Assembly: GCA_002311385.1 (NCBI GenBank)
Contig: DCAE01000109.1
Coordinates: 323,542 to 387,541, forward strand
Direction of reading: 5' to 3'
DNA from: Dehalococcoidia bacterium UBA1141
Lineage (GTDB): Bacteria > Chloroflexota > Dehalococcoidia > Lucifugimonadales > UBA3495
Length of the DNA stretch: 64,000 nucleotides
Part shown: positions 16,631 through 24,116 of the stretch, piece by piece
Layout: every line of letters starts with the position of its first letter
How positions within the stretch are numbered: position 1 is the stretch's first letter
The notes under the pieces: generated by a model
What the model saw: the letters and a program-made list of their open reading frames with translations, nothing else
Database searches by the model: none
Told to the model about the DNA's origin: nothing
Position numbers and translations under genes: made by a program

Positions 16631-17596
16631 TCAAGGCTTGGCGTGGAGGGCGGCCTGGTCTGTCCCGCATTGTTGTAGGTTGGCATTGGGCCGCAACCTG
16701 TTTAATAAAAACAGGGCCAGCATGCCCAATGTCACTGCGAACCAAAGGGTAACCAAACGAACCAGCAAGGTGCCAGCGGTGGCTGCCCCTTTCGCTACTC
16801 CGCTCTGCTGCAGCATGGCCAGCATGCTGCCTTCGGTGCCAATCAGTCCGCCAGGCAAGGCGCTCACTGCTCCAACCAAAGTGGCGGCAGCGTAGATCGA
16901 CAGCGCCCGCAACAAGGACACGTGGGCGTCCAATCCCTCCAAGACAACCCAAAGCGCCAACCCTTCGCAAAACCATGCTCCCAATCCAAGTATCACCGCC
17001 ACGACCAATGGCCGGGGGCCAGCAAGCCGCCGCATCCCTTCCGCTGATGTGCGTAGCGAGCCACTCCAACGGCGGATTAACGGAAGGTCGAATATCCGGT
17101 CCCCTCTCCGGGTCGCTATCAAAGCCACTATACCGGCGAGCAAGCCCAACACCACAGCCACAACCAGCAACACCGGCAGGGGAAGCAAGGCCAAGCCCAT
17201 CAAGGCCAGCAAAACCACGGCAATCACATCGGTCAGGCGCTCCATGACCACCACCGGCGCGGACTCCGCGATTGGCACCCCGATTCGGTCACGCAGCAAA
17301 TAGCTCTTGATTAGCTCACCTGCCTTCCCCGGCGTGATTGCCATGGCGAGACCAGCAAGAAAAACCAACACGCTCGAGACGAAGGGGACTTCAATCTTTA
17401 AGAAGTGTAAGTAGTAGGACCAACGCAAGAAGCGCAAGGCATAATTGGCAAAGGCCAAGCCCAAGGCAGCCAGCAAGTAGATTACAGGAAAACGGGAAAG
17501 CTGCCCGCCCAAATCCCTGAAATCACCGTAGCTGAATAGCCCTACGAAGACCACCACGGTCAACAGGATAAGCAGCAATAACTTCCTGCTAGTCAA
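16631..17596 (-). CDS. Lysylphosphatidylglycerol synthase-type transmembrane protein (UPF0104)
   Basis: 321 residues with about eight hydrophobic helices. The central ITPGKAGELIKSYLLRDRIGVPIAESAPVVVMERLTD block is the hallmark of the AglD/MprF-flippase-like family, members of which move or modify lipid-linked groups. Translation starts at TTG 17596. It is 11 nt from the UbiA-type gene downstream, and a joint role with a polyprenyl-linked sugar is the simplest reading. Confidence 0.78.
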   Translation of the reverse strand: MTSRKLLLLILLTVVVFVGLFSYGDFRDLGGQLSRFPVIYLLAALGLAFANYALRFLRWSYYLHFLKIEVPFVSSVLVFLAGLAMAITPGKAGELIKSYLLRDRIGVPIAESAPVVVMERLTDVIAVVLLALMGLALLPLPVLLVVAVVLGLLAGIVALIATRRGDRIFDLPLIRRWSGSLRTSAEGMRRLAGPRPLVVAVILGLGAWFCEGLALWVVLEGLDAHVSLLRALSIYAAATLVGAVSALPGGLIGTEGSMLAMLQQSGVAKGAATAGTLLVRLVTLWFAVTLGMLALFLLNRLRPNANLQQCGTDQAALHAKP

Positions 17597-17658
17597 TTGG
17601 GCTCAATCTCCGTAGCGTCGAGTATCAGGGCTACTAATCTTCTGGGTAGCTAACGGGA

Positions 17659-18441
17659 TTATTGCTCTCCGGGGTTACTACTATCGGGCGCAGGCGCCAT
17701 CTGGTTTATCTGGGCTGCCAAGTATCCGGCGCCAAAACCGTTGTCGATGTTCACTACCGCTACACCCGGGGAGCAACTGTTCAACATGCTCAGCAGGGCT
17801 GCCATGCCTTCAAAACTGGAGCCGTAGCCCTGGCTGGTGGGAACAGCAACCACAGGCGCAGGCACCAGGCCGCTCACCACCGACGCCAACGCACCGTCCA
17901 TGCCCGCTACCACTACCAACACACGAGCTCGTCGAATGTCAGGAATAATGTCCAACAAGCGGTGCAAGCCTGCGACGCCAACATCGTTGAACCGGGAAAC
18001 CTGACTGCCCATCAACTCTGCGGTGATGGCCGCTTCTTCCGCCACCGCTAAATCCGCCGTGCCAGCGGTTATGACCGTCACTCCTTCCATTAAACTGGTA
18101 GCGTTTTCGGCTGGAACGGTTATCATGCCTGCCAAGCTATTGAACTGCGCAGTGGGGGTTTGATTACGGACGGCCTCGAAGGCGTCGGCTCCGGTCTTGG
18201 TCACGAGGACCGGGTTTCCCCTGCCGCTCAGCGAGGCAACAATCTCGGAGATTTGGTCCGGGCTTTTCCCTTTGCCCAGCACGACTTCAGGAAAGCCTTT
18301 CCGGAGAGGGCGGTGATGGTCAATCTTGGCAAAGCCCATGTCCTGGTAGGGGAGGTCACGGAGTATTTCTAGAATTCCGTCCACGCTCTGGCCGCCATCT
18401 CGAAGGGCTTCCAGTTGTCGACGAAGATCGGAAGAAAGCAT
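17659..18441 (-). CDS. larB: LarB, pyridinium-3,5-biscarboxylate mononucleotide synthase
   Basis: 260 residues. LarB carboxylates and hydrolyses nicotinic acid adenine dinucleotide, the first step to the nickel-pincer nucleotide. The C-terminal half is PurE-like (TAGTADLAVAEEAA, VGVAGLHRLLD, VVAGMDGALASVV). The end NSCSPGVAVVNIDNGFGAGY holds the Cys that forms a covalent adduct with the substrate in characterised LarB. It lies 122 nt after larE, and there is no clear ribosome binding site before ATG 18441. Confidence 0.93.
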   Translation of the reverse strand: MLSSDLRRQLEALRDGGQSVDGILEILRDLPYQDMGFAKIDHHRPLRKGFPEVVLGKGKSPDQISEIVASLSGRGNPVLVTKTGADAFEAVRNQTPTAQFNSLAGMITVPAENATSLMEGVTVITAGTADLAVAEEAAITAELMGSQVSRFNDVGVAGLHRLLDIIPDIRRARVLVVVAGMDGALASVVSGLVPAPVVAVPTSQGYGSSFEGMAALLSMLNSCSPGVAVVNIDNGFGAGYLAAQINQMAPAPDSSNPGEQ

Positions 18442-18563
18442 AATTCAAGCAATCTATCGGGCTGTTTTAAGCTCTGAATGGGGACTGGGAATCACTGGCA
18501 AATTGAACGACCACTTCTGTTCGCTTTATCGCTAACATGCCAGTAATTTTACTATACGGGGTT

Positions 18564-19409
18564 TTACGCTCCCCGTCCGCTGCTGGCTTTGGGTTTTGGC
18601 CCGAGTTCCAACTGGTCGTTCAGACTGCCCGAGCGTAATCCCGCCAGATCCAGGGATACCCACAGGTAGCCTATTTTTTTAATGCTCTCTACAATCGCCA
18701 AACGGTGAGCGAAAGCCAATTCCATTTCCCCGGCGCCTACTTCCACCCGGCAAAGCTGGTCATGGTGCCTGGCCCGCACTTCCTTAAGACCCAAACCGCG
18801 TAAGAAATCCTCGGCTCGTTCAATCTTGGATAGAGTCTGTACCGTCACCGGGATTCCGTAGGGGATACGGGAGGACAAGCACGGTTGAGCGGGCTTGTCC
18901 CAGATAGGTATCTCAAGTTCTTGGGCCAAACGTCTAACGTCGCTTTTACTCAGCCCAGCCTCGACCAACGGGCTGCGTGCGTCGTGGTCCGATGCTGCTC
19001 TGAGCCCTGGCCTATAGTCGCCCAGGTCGTCGGTGTTTGTCCCATTGGCCACCCAAGCAAAACCTTCCCGTTCTTTGATTTCATCAAGATGGCTATAGAG
19101 TTCGTCTTTGCAGAAAAAGCACCTCTGGGAAGTGTTGGCGACGTAGCCCTCCCGCTCCAGTTCCTGGGTGTTTATCACTCTGTGGGCAAACCCGAAGCGT
19201 TGGGCCAAAGCGTGGGTTTCCGCCAATTCCCTTTGGGCCAGCGCTGGCGAAACCGCAGTGACCGCCAGGGCACTGGGCCCCAAGGTCTGGTGAGCCACCA
19301 CAGCTGTGAGAGCACTGTCCACTCCTCCGGAAAACGCCACAATGACCGACTCCATTCTGTTAAATATGGCAATTAATTCTTCCAGGTTGCTCTTTTGGAC
19401 TTTGGACAT
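18564..19409 (-). CDS. larE: LarE, sulfur transferase for the nickel-pincer nucleotide
   Basis: 281 residues, PP-loop ATPase. VAFSGGVDSALTA is the ATP motif. LarE adenylates the biscarboxylate and donates sulfur. QRCFFCKDELYSHL and QPCLSSRIPYGIPVT are the family's Cys blocks; the second holds the Cys that is sacrificed in the Lactiplantibacillus enzyme, while other homologues use a [4Fe-4S] cluster. Further Cys are at QLCRVE, so I cannot tell which type this is. GAGGGTGAG precedes ATG 19409. First gene of the minus-strand larE-larB series. Confidence 0.93.
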   Translation of the reverse strand: MSKVQKSNLEELIAIFNRMESVIVAFSGGVDSALTAVVAHQTLGPSALAVTAVSPALAQRELAETHALAQRFGFAHRVINTQELEREGYVANTSQRCFFCKDELYSHLDEIKEREGFAWVANGTNTDDLGDYRPGLRAASDHDARSPLVEAGLSKSDVRRLAQELEIPIWDKPAQPCLSSRIPYGIPVTVQTLSKIERAEDFLRGLGLKEVRARHHDQLCRVEVGAGEMELAFAHRLAIVESIKKIGYLWVSLDLAGLRSGSLNDQLELGPKPKASSGRGA

Positions 19410-19520
19410 CTCTCACCCTCGTTTGCCTGTAGGAAGCCGAACACTTGTGACTTAAAATCAGTCTATTCTGGGGTTATTGAGGTGTCAACGCTGGCTGACC
19501 ACGGCTGGACAAAACCGACA

Positions 19521-19967
19521 TCACGCTGGCTCTTCAGCAGGCTGAGCCTTGGCAGCCCTGATTTGCGAGTACATCGCCCCCATGGCGGCCATGGTCGCCA
19601 CATACATGGTGAAAACCACCACGGCCAGCCATAACAGCAGGATGAACCTGCCGCTCAGGTCTATGGTCAGCATCAGAATTACACCCACCACCACTAGAAT
19701 CATTGATACCAACAAACCCAGAACGCCTCCAAATATTGCCCCTTTTATGGCAAACGCGCCTATTTGAGCGCCGGAGGGAGGTCCGGGCGGGAAAACTTCG
19801 CCAGTGGACGCCCTCACCGATGCCATACCGTAGTAGGCGCCGATGAACGGCCCAAAGGGAATACCCACAAAATCCACTATGGGAATCAGCATCAAAAGGA
19901 ACATTATTCCCAATGCCAGCAATATTCCCTTCAACATTGGACCCGGAAGTATGGAGCCTGGGGGCAC
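19521..19967 (-). CDS. Small integral membrane protein of unknown function
   Basis: 148 residues with about four hydrophobic segments (LLALGIMFLLMLIPIVDFVG, IGAFAIKGAIFGGVLGLLVS, MILVVVGVILMLTID, LLLWLAVVVFTMYVATMAAM). The GTG at 19967 is preceded 5 nt upstream by AGGAGG, which fixes the start. Gly-rich, like small pore- or DUF-type membrane proteins, but I cannot name a family. Confidence 0.65.
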   Translation of the reverse strand: MPPGSILPGPMLKGILLALGIMFLLMLIPIVDFVGIPFGPFIGAYYGMASVRASTGEVFPPGPPSGAQIGAFAIKGAIFGGVLGLLVSMILVVVGVILMLTIDLSGRFILLLWLAVVVFTMYVATMAAMGAMYSQIRAAKAQPAEEPA

Positions 19968-20353
19968 ATTTCCTCCTGTGATTGTCGAATCTATCGCCGT
20001 TGATCCGGGGGTCTATCTGAGACCTCTGGTCTTCGGCCCCGCCGGGAACGACGAAGGTGTTCCGCCATCCTAGAAACCGAACCCTATTATAGACAGGCCC
20101 GCATACCCGTCGCCATATAAAGATTTGACCCTGTTGTGACGGGATTACGCCCACACCAGGGTCCTCGGCGTATTCGTAATTCATATATCCAGGCTTCACG
20201 CTCGAATGTATACTTGTTGGGCCAGCCCTAGCCACCGAATTTTATAGGCACCGGCGCGCTGGGAGTAGAAACTGATGGAAATAGCAGTTTCTCTCAAACC
20301 GCCCGAGGGTTATTGCCAGAGTTACCAGACAGGTGTTACGAGACAGGAGTTAA
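19968..20353. other. Divergent intergenic region with a candidate minus-strand -10
   Basis: No gene is supported. A long minus-strand open frame overlapping this region is in the shadow of the membrane-protein gene. The minus-strand hexamer TATAAT (20086-20091 on the plus strand as ATTATA) could serve the membrane-protein gene, though without a good -35. The last bases contain AGGAG, the ribosome binding site of the next gene. Confidence 0.4.
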
Positions 20354-20770
20354 TTGAGCAATCAAGACGGTGGCGACGGCCACTACCATGGTAAAGAACC
20401 GGATCAATCGTCCCCATTTGCCGTTCTATTGGGCATCTATCCCGTTACCTCCGCGGACGGCGTTGGCACCGCTCGTATGCCCATCAGGGAACACCACCTG
20501 CAAGACAGCGGCAATGTTCAGGGGGGACTGATTGTCACCCTAGCGGACTACTCCTACTACTTGGCGGTTAAATCCCGTTTGTCGCCGGGGCAATCCACCG
20601 TGACGGTAGAGCTAAAAATAAACTTTACCGCTGGCGCAAGAGAAGGAGAGTTGACCGCCACCGCTAGAATCGTGAGCGGCGGACGCAGGATAATCGTCGT
20701 TGAAGGTGAAGTCAACGATGGCAACGGAGTACTCGTCGCCCGGGGCCTAAGCACCTATCTCGTCTCGTAA
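20354..20770 (+). CDS. Hotdog-fold acyl-CoA thioesterase (PaaI-like)
   Basis: 138 residues. EHHLQDSGNVQGGLIVTLADYSYYLAV (~residues 43-69) is the PaaI/YbdB hotdog signature, followed by TVTVELKINFTAGAREGELTATARIV. Such enzymes hydrolyse small or aromatic acyl-CoA thioesters. The start is TTG 20354, with AGGAG 5 nt upstream. The N-terminal 25 residues are polar and probably disordered. Confidence 0.78.
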   Translation: MSNQDGGDGHYHGKEPDQSSPFAVLLGIYPVTSADGVGTARMPIREHHLQDSGNVQGGLIVTLADYSYYLAVKSRLSPGQSTVTVELKINFTAGAREGELTATARIVSGGRRIIVVEGEVNDGNGVLVARGLSTYLVS

Positions 20771-20837
20771 GCCAGACCGTAGCAGGCGCATTAGAAAGGT
20801 ATTGTCCGATGATTGTTGACTTTATTAATCGACTTAC

Positions 20838-20866
20838 TTGGAAATATCCCCCTGTGATGCTATAAT
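20838..20866 (+). promoter_or_regulatory. Promoter of the Rrf2 regulator gene
   Basis: TTGGAA (20838-20843), a 17-nt spacer and TATAAT (20861-20866), with TG one base before the -10 (extended -10). Expected start near 20873, about 47 nt before the ATG. Confidence 0.7.
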
Positions 20867-20919
20867 TTGGTCATATATCAAGCTGGCTTTACACGTGGAA
20901 TGGCCAGGAGATAGTCGTC

Positions 20920-21348
20920 ATGAAAATACCAATGCGGGTAGATTACGGGGTTCGAGCACTGGTGGAGTTGGCCCAGCACTACGATGAACATTCGGTTCAA
21001 ACTGCGGAGATCGCCAGCAGCCAAGGGATTCCCGAGGCTTACTTGGACCAATTGATGAGTACCCTGCACAAATACGGGTTCGTAGTTAGCCGCAGAGGAC
21101 CTCAGGGAGGTCATCGCCTGGCGATGGACCCCAAAGACATCAATCTCCATATGGTTATGTCGACACTGGACGGGAATTTATCGCCGATAGACTGCCTGAT
21201 AACACCTACCGACTGTGTTTTTTCCGATTCATGCGCCCAGCAAGAAGTCTGGAAGTCAGTCGAAGAAGCGGTTGAAGAAGTTCTGAGAAACATCAAAATA
21301 TCCGATCTGGTGCAGCGCAACCGCGATTTGGCCCTGCAATCGGTGTAG
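20920..21348 (+). CDS. Rrf2-family transcriptional regulator
   Basis: 142 residues. The winged helix spans ~1-85: MRVDYGVRALVELAQH, SSQGIPEAYLDQLMSTLHKYGFV (recognition helix) and SRRGPQGGHRLA (wing). Three Cys follow in PIDCLITPTDCVFSDSC, spaced C-x6-C-x5-C, in the position where IscR and NsrR bind an Fe-S cluster, though the spacing differs from IscR. The genes downstream make cysteine, so a sulfur- or redox-sensing role (CymR- or IscR-like) fits. GGAGATAG precedes the ATG. Confidence 0.88.
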   Translation: MKIPMRVDYGVRALVELAQHYDEHSVQTAEIASSQGIPEAYLDQLMSTLHKYGFVVSRRGPQGGHRLAMDPKDINLHMVMSTLDGNLSPIDCLITPTDCVFSDSCAQQEVWKSVEEAVEEVLRNIKISDLVQRNRDLALQSV

Positions 21349-21458
21349 CTTTACGGGATTGGCCCGGTGGTCACGGTACGACCAATTTAGCCCTGAGTAA
21401 TCTGATCATAACGGCCAATATTCTTAGCAACTTTTCGGACGTAAGTAATCAATCTAGC

Positions 21459-21487
21459 TTGACAAGGCTAGAAGGTAGAGATAGGCT
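21459..21487 (+). promoter_or_regulatory. Candidate promoter of the leader RNA before the ThiF-CysM genes
   Basis: A perfect TTGACA (21459-21464), 17 nt, then TAGGCT (21482-21487), a poor -10 (3 of 6). Such an imbalance suits an activated or regulated promoter. Transcription would begin near 21494, some 265 nt before the ThiF gene. Confidence 0.5.
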
Positions 21488-21542
21488 CGGAAATTGATGG
21501 TAGTTTCAGGCACCAATTATAGTTCTAGCTTTGACTGTACCT

Positions 21543-21640
21543 GTCCTCCTACATAGGGAGGGCACAATAGCAGCCAATCTAAGGCCTGCGCCCACCCGTA
21601 ATGGTGGCCCCTGAATAAGGGGGTAAGCGCAGGTTTTTTT
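21543..21640 (+). ncRNA. Structured leader or small RNA ending in a three-way-junction terminator
   Basis: Four helices can be drawn. Hairpin 1 is 21543-21549 with 21557-21563 (7 bp, loop TACATAG). The closing stem is CCTGCGC 21585-21591 with GCGCAGG 21627-21633. Inside it sit CCACC/GGTGG (21592-21596/21603-21607) and CCCCT/AGGGG (21608-21612/21618-21622). Seven T follow at 21634-21640. A branched stem plus U-tract is an intrinsic terminator, either an attenuator for the ThiF-CysM genes or the end of a separate ~145-nt RNA. I checked for T-box, SAM, TPP, cobalamin, fluoride, guanidine and SRP RNA signatures and found none. The rest of the 21349-21758 gap has no gene. Confidence 0.65.
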
Positions 21641-21758
21641 GTGGCCGGAAGTCAAGTCACCGAAGGCGATATTATCAGAGCCAGTCACAAGCTGACTCCC
21701 CAGAATGGAATCAGCCATGTGACCGGCGCGAAAGGGACGATTTAGGAGGAACGGAACA

Positions 21759-22601
21759 ATGGCACAGCAACCTTTAGCATTGACACCGAGTCAAGTACAG
21801 CGCTACAGCCGTCACATAATCATGGGCGACGTGGGCAGCAAGGGGCAAAGAGCCCTCCTGCAGTCCAAGGTTCTGATTCTGGGCGCAGGCGGATTGGGCT
21901 CTCCATCCGCAGTTTACCTAGCTTTGGCCGGCGTGGGCACCATTGGCTTGGTCGATTTCGATGTGGTGGACCTTTCCAACCTACAGCGGCAGATACTGCA
22001 CCACACGGCAGACGTGGGCCGCCCCAAACTTCAGTCGGCATTTGACAACATCAAGGCCTATAATCCAGACACCAACGTTGTGCTCCACGAAGTCAGGCTG
22101 GAATCCCACAACGCGATGGAAATCATCAGCCAGTACGACATGGTGGTGAACGGGGCGGACAATTTCGCCACCAGATACTTGGTGAACGACGCATGTTACC
22201 TGCTAAACAAGCCGTTGATCGACGGCAGCATTCTGATTTTCGACGGACAGACCACGGTATTCATTCCCGGCCAAGGCTGTTACCGCTGCTTGTTCCCTTC
22301 ACCTCCCCCTCCCGGAATGGTACCCAACTGCGCCGAAGCTGGCGTATTGGGCGCTCTTACCGGCTTAGTTGGAAGCATTCAGGCCACGGAGACCCTGAAG
22401 CACATCTTGGGCATAGGCGAGTCTTTGACTTCTCGGTTGCTGCTGATTGACGCTCTTAGCATGAGTTTCCGCGAAGTGAAGCTAAAAAGGAATCCCAATT
22501 GCCCTCTGTGCGGGGAGAATCCAACCGTCACCGAATTGATTGACTACGAGATTTTCTGCGGCATAGCGGCGCCGGAAGAAGCGGCGGTGGCATCGGACTA
22601 A
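21759..22601 (+). CDS. ThiF/MoeB-family sulfur-carrier adenylyltransferase
   Basis: 280 residues. ILGAGGLGSPSAVYLALAGVG (~residues 37-57) is the nucleotide-binding loop; DFDVVDLSNLQRQILH, the ADNFATRY loop and two zinc CxxC pairs (CYRC ~170 and CPLC ~250) complete the MoeB/ThiF E1 core. It adenylates the C-terminal Gly of a ubiquitin-like sulfur carrier. No rhodanese domain is attached, unlike MoeZ. TAGGAGG precedes the ATG. With cysM next, its partner is probably a CysO/ThiS-like carrier encoded elsewhere. Confidence 0.9.
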   Translation: MAQQPLALTPSQVQRYSRHIIMGDVGSKGQRALLQSKVLILGAGGLGSPSAVYLALAGVGTIGLVDFDVVDLSNLQRQILHHTADVGRPKLQSAFDNIKAYNPDTNVVLHEVRLESHNAMEIISQYDMVVNGADNFATRYLVNDACYLLNKPLIDGSILIFDGQTTVFIPGQGCYRCLFPSPPPPGMVPNCAEAGVLGALTGLVGSIQATETLKHILGIGESLTSRLLLIDALSMSFREVKLKRNPNCPLCGENPTVTELIDYEIFCGIAAPEEAAVASD

Positions 22602-22747
22602 GTGAGCCGCGCTAAGCCAGCCGGAATTTCTTCTCCCGAATAACAGGGGTACCAGCCGTCCACTCTATCTAAAGAGTTGAAACTAAAGAGCTCAGCACAG
22701 GGCGTGTCCCGGAATAACGCCTTGGAAAACATAGCAATTTGGAAAGC

Positions 22748-23701
22748 ATGGTAACAACGAAGCAAACCTACAAAGGTATTCTGGCAACCATCGGCAACAC
22801 GCCCGTTGTGGAACTCCAGAACATGAGTCCCAAGGCAAGTGTCCGAATCTTCGCCAAGCTGGAGGGGAACAATCCCACCGGCAGCGTGAAAGACCGTATC
22901 GCCTTGAAGATGATTGAGCAGGCTGCTCAGGACGGGGAACTGTCCACGAACCGCACTATCCTTGAGCCCACAAGCGGCAACACCGGAATTTCCCTGGCAA
23001 TGATTGGTGGATTGAAGGGCTACAAAGTAGCGGTGGTGATGCCGGAAAATGTCAGCGTAGAGCGGAGCCAGCTATTAGAGGCCTACGGGGCGGAGATTAT
23101 CCCATCCGACGGCTCCCGTGGTACTAATGGCTCGATAGAAGTGGCCAAGGACTTGGTCGAAAAGAACCCTCACGACTACCTGATGCTCTACCAGTACGGC
23201 AATCCCGGCAATCCCAACGCTCACTACGAAACCACCGGTCAGGAAATAGTCGAAGCACTGCCTGGCATAGACACGTTTGTAGCCGGACTGGGTACCGGCG
23301 GGACGCTGATGGGAGTGGGACGGCGGCTCAAAGAGCACAATCCCGACGTTAAGATAGTGGCTGTGGCCCCGGAGCCGGAAGATTTTATCTCCGGATTAAG
23401 GGACCTGGAAGAGGGCTTTATCCCACCCATATTGGACTTGAATCTCTTGGACTCGCGCATGCTAGTGAGCAGTTTGGACGCTTTCCGCACCTCAAAGGAG
23501 TTGCTTCGCCAAGAAGGCATCTTCGCTGGTGTGTCCTCTGGGTCAGTGGTCTACGGTGCCATCAAACAGGCGGAGCGCATGGATTCGGGAGACATTGTGT
23601 GCCTGCTGGCGGACGGAGGCTGGAAATACCTTAGCACTAGCCTGTGGACGAAGGATTACGATCAGCTGGCCAAGGAGTCTCAAGGCAAGATCTGGTGGTA
23701 G
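22748..23701 (+). CDS. cysM: CysM-type cysteine synthase (sulfur-carrier dependent)
   Basis: 317 residues from ATG 22748 (TTG 22739 is possible). PLP Lys in NPTGSVKDR (~40), the substrate loop EPTSGNTGISLAM, the phosphate loop GLGTGGTLMG, and a C-terminal GGWKYLST...GKIWW block. The last element and overall pattern match Mycobacterium tuberculosis CysM, which takes O-phosphoserine and thiocarboxylated CysO, better than CysK. The neighbour ThiF/MoeB enzyme supports that. No CysO or JAMM protease (Mec) gene is in the window. Confidence 0.88.
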   Translation: MVTTKQTYKGILATIGNTPVVELQNMSPKASVRIFAKLEGNNPTGSVKDRIALKMIEQAAQDGELSTNRTILEPTSGNTGISLAMIGGLKGYKVAVVMPENVSVERSQLLEAYGAEIIPSDGSRGTNGSIEVAKDLVEKNPHDYLMLYQYGNPGNPNAHYETTGQEIVEALPGIDTFVAGLGTGGTLMGVGRRLKEHNPDVKIVAVAPEPEDFISGLRDLEEGFIPPILDLNLLDSRMLVSSLDAFRTSKELLRQEGIFAGVSSGSVVYGAIKQAERMDSGDIVCLLADGGWKYLSTSLWTKDYDQLAKESQGKIWW

Positions 23702-24116
23702 ACCAAGGCGAGCGGCACCTAATTCCACAAGACCTTGGTCCGTTGAGTGCGCTGTAAGCTCCACTTTATCTCCTCTCTTCTGTCTAGATCACTTTCAATC
23801 ACACTCACTCACTTTTATTAACTTTTTTTCTTCCCTGAAAATATCCCTTGTCGCCTCTCGTATTCCCATGAGTGGGTCAACCTCCTTCAGGGAATACCTC
23901 CACCTTGGCCTCTCGGCCTATGCTGCGACACTCATTTCGAGCCTGGCATAGTCCTCTTTCGGGCTCCGTAAAACTTGAAAGAGCCACACTCCGGTGATAT
24001 ACTTCATTCACATGGTTGGGCCTTAATTGAAAGCGGGGTTTCCCGCTTTCTTGCTGAGTGGACCCAAGAGATTTTAGGCTCTTAACAGTAAATATGTTAA
24101 CTGAGGAGGGTTTGCG
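23702..24116. other. Intergenic region before nusA; no rimP
   Basis: No gene is seen. Just after the cysM stop, GACCAAGG (23701-23708) can pair with CCTTGGTC (23733-23740) across a 24-nt loop. A pyrimidine-rich stretch follows (about 23757-23840). The nusA leader hairpin lies at 24029-24050. rimP usually precedes nusA, but no frame here encodes it. Confidence 0.6.
24029..24050 (+). promoter_or_regulatory. Leader hairpin upstream of nusA
   Basis: A perfect 9-bp stem GAAAGCGGG/CCCGCTTTC with a GTTT tetraloop, 67 nt before the nusA start. The following TTGCTGAG is only weakly U-rich, so this may be a poor terminator or attenuator suited to NusA autoregulation, or a processing site. Confidence 0.6.

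Noticed and set aside
19534..20235. Minus-strand open frame of 233 codons
   Set aside because: Overlaps the membrane-protein gene in another frame; the latter has a strong AGGAGG start and clear helices.
21543..21640. SRP RNA, T-box or SAM riboswitch
   Set aside because: AGCAGCCAA recalls SRP RNA, but the GGAA tetraloop and symmetrical loop are missing; the T-box TGGNACCGCG and SAM core motifs are also absent.
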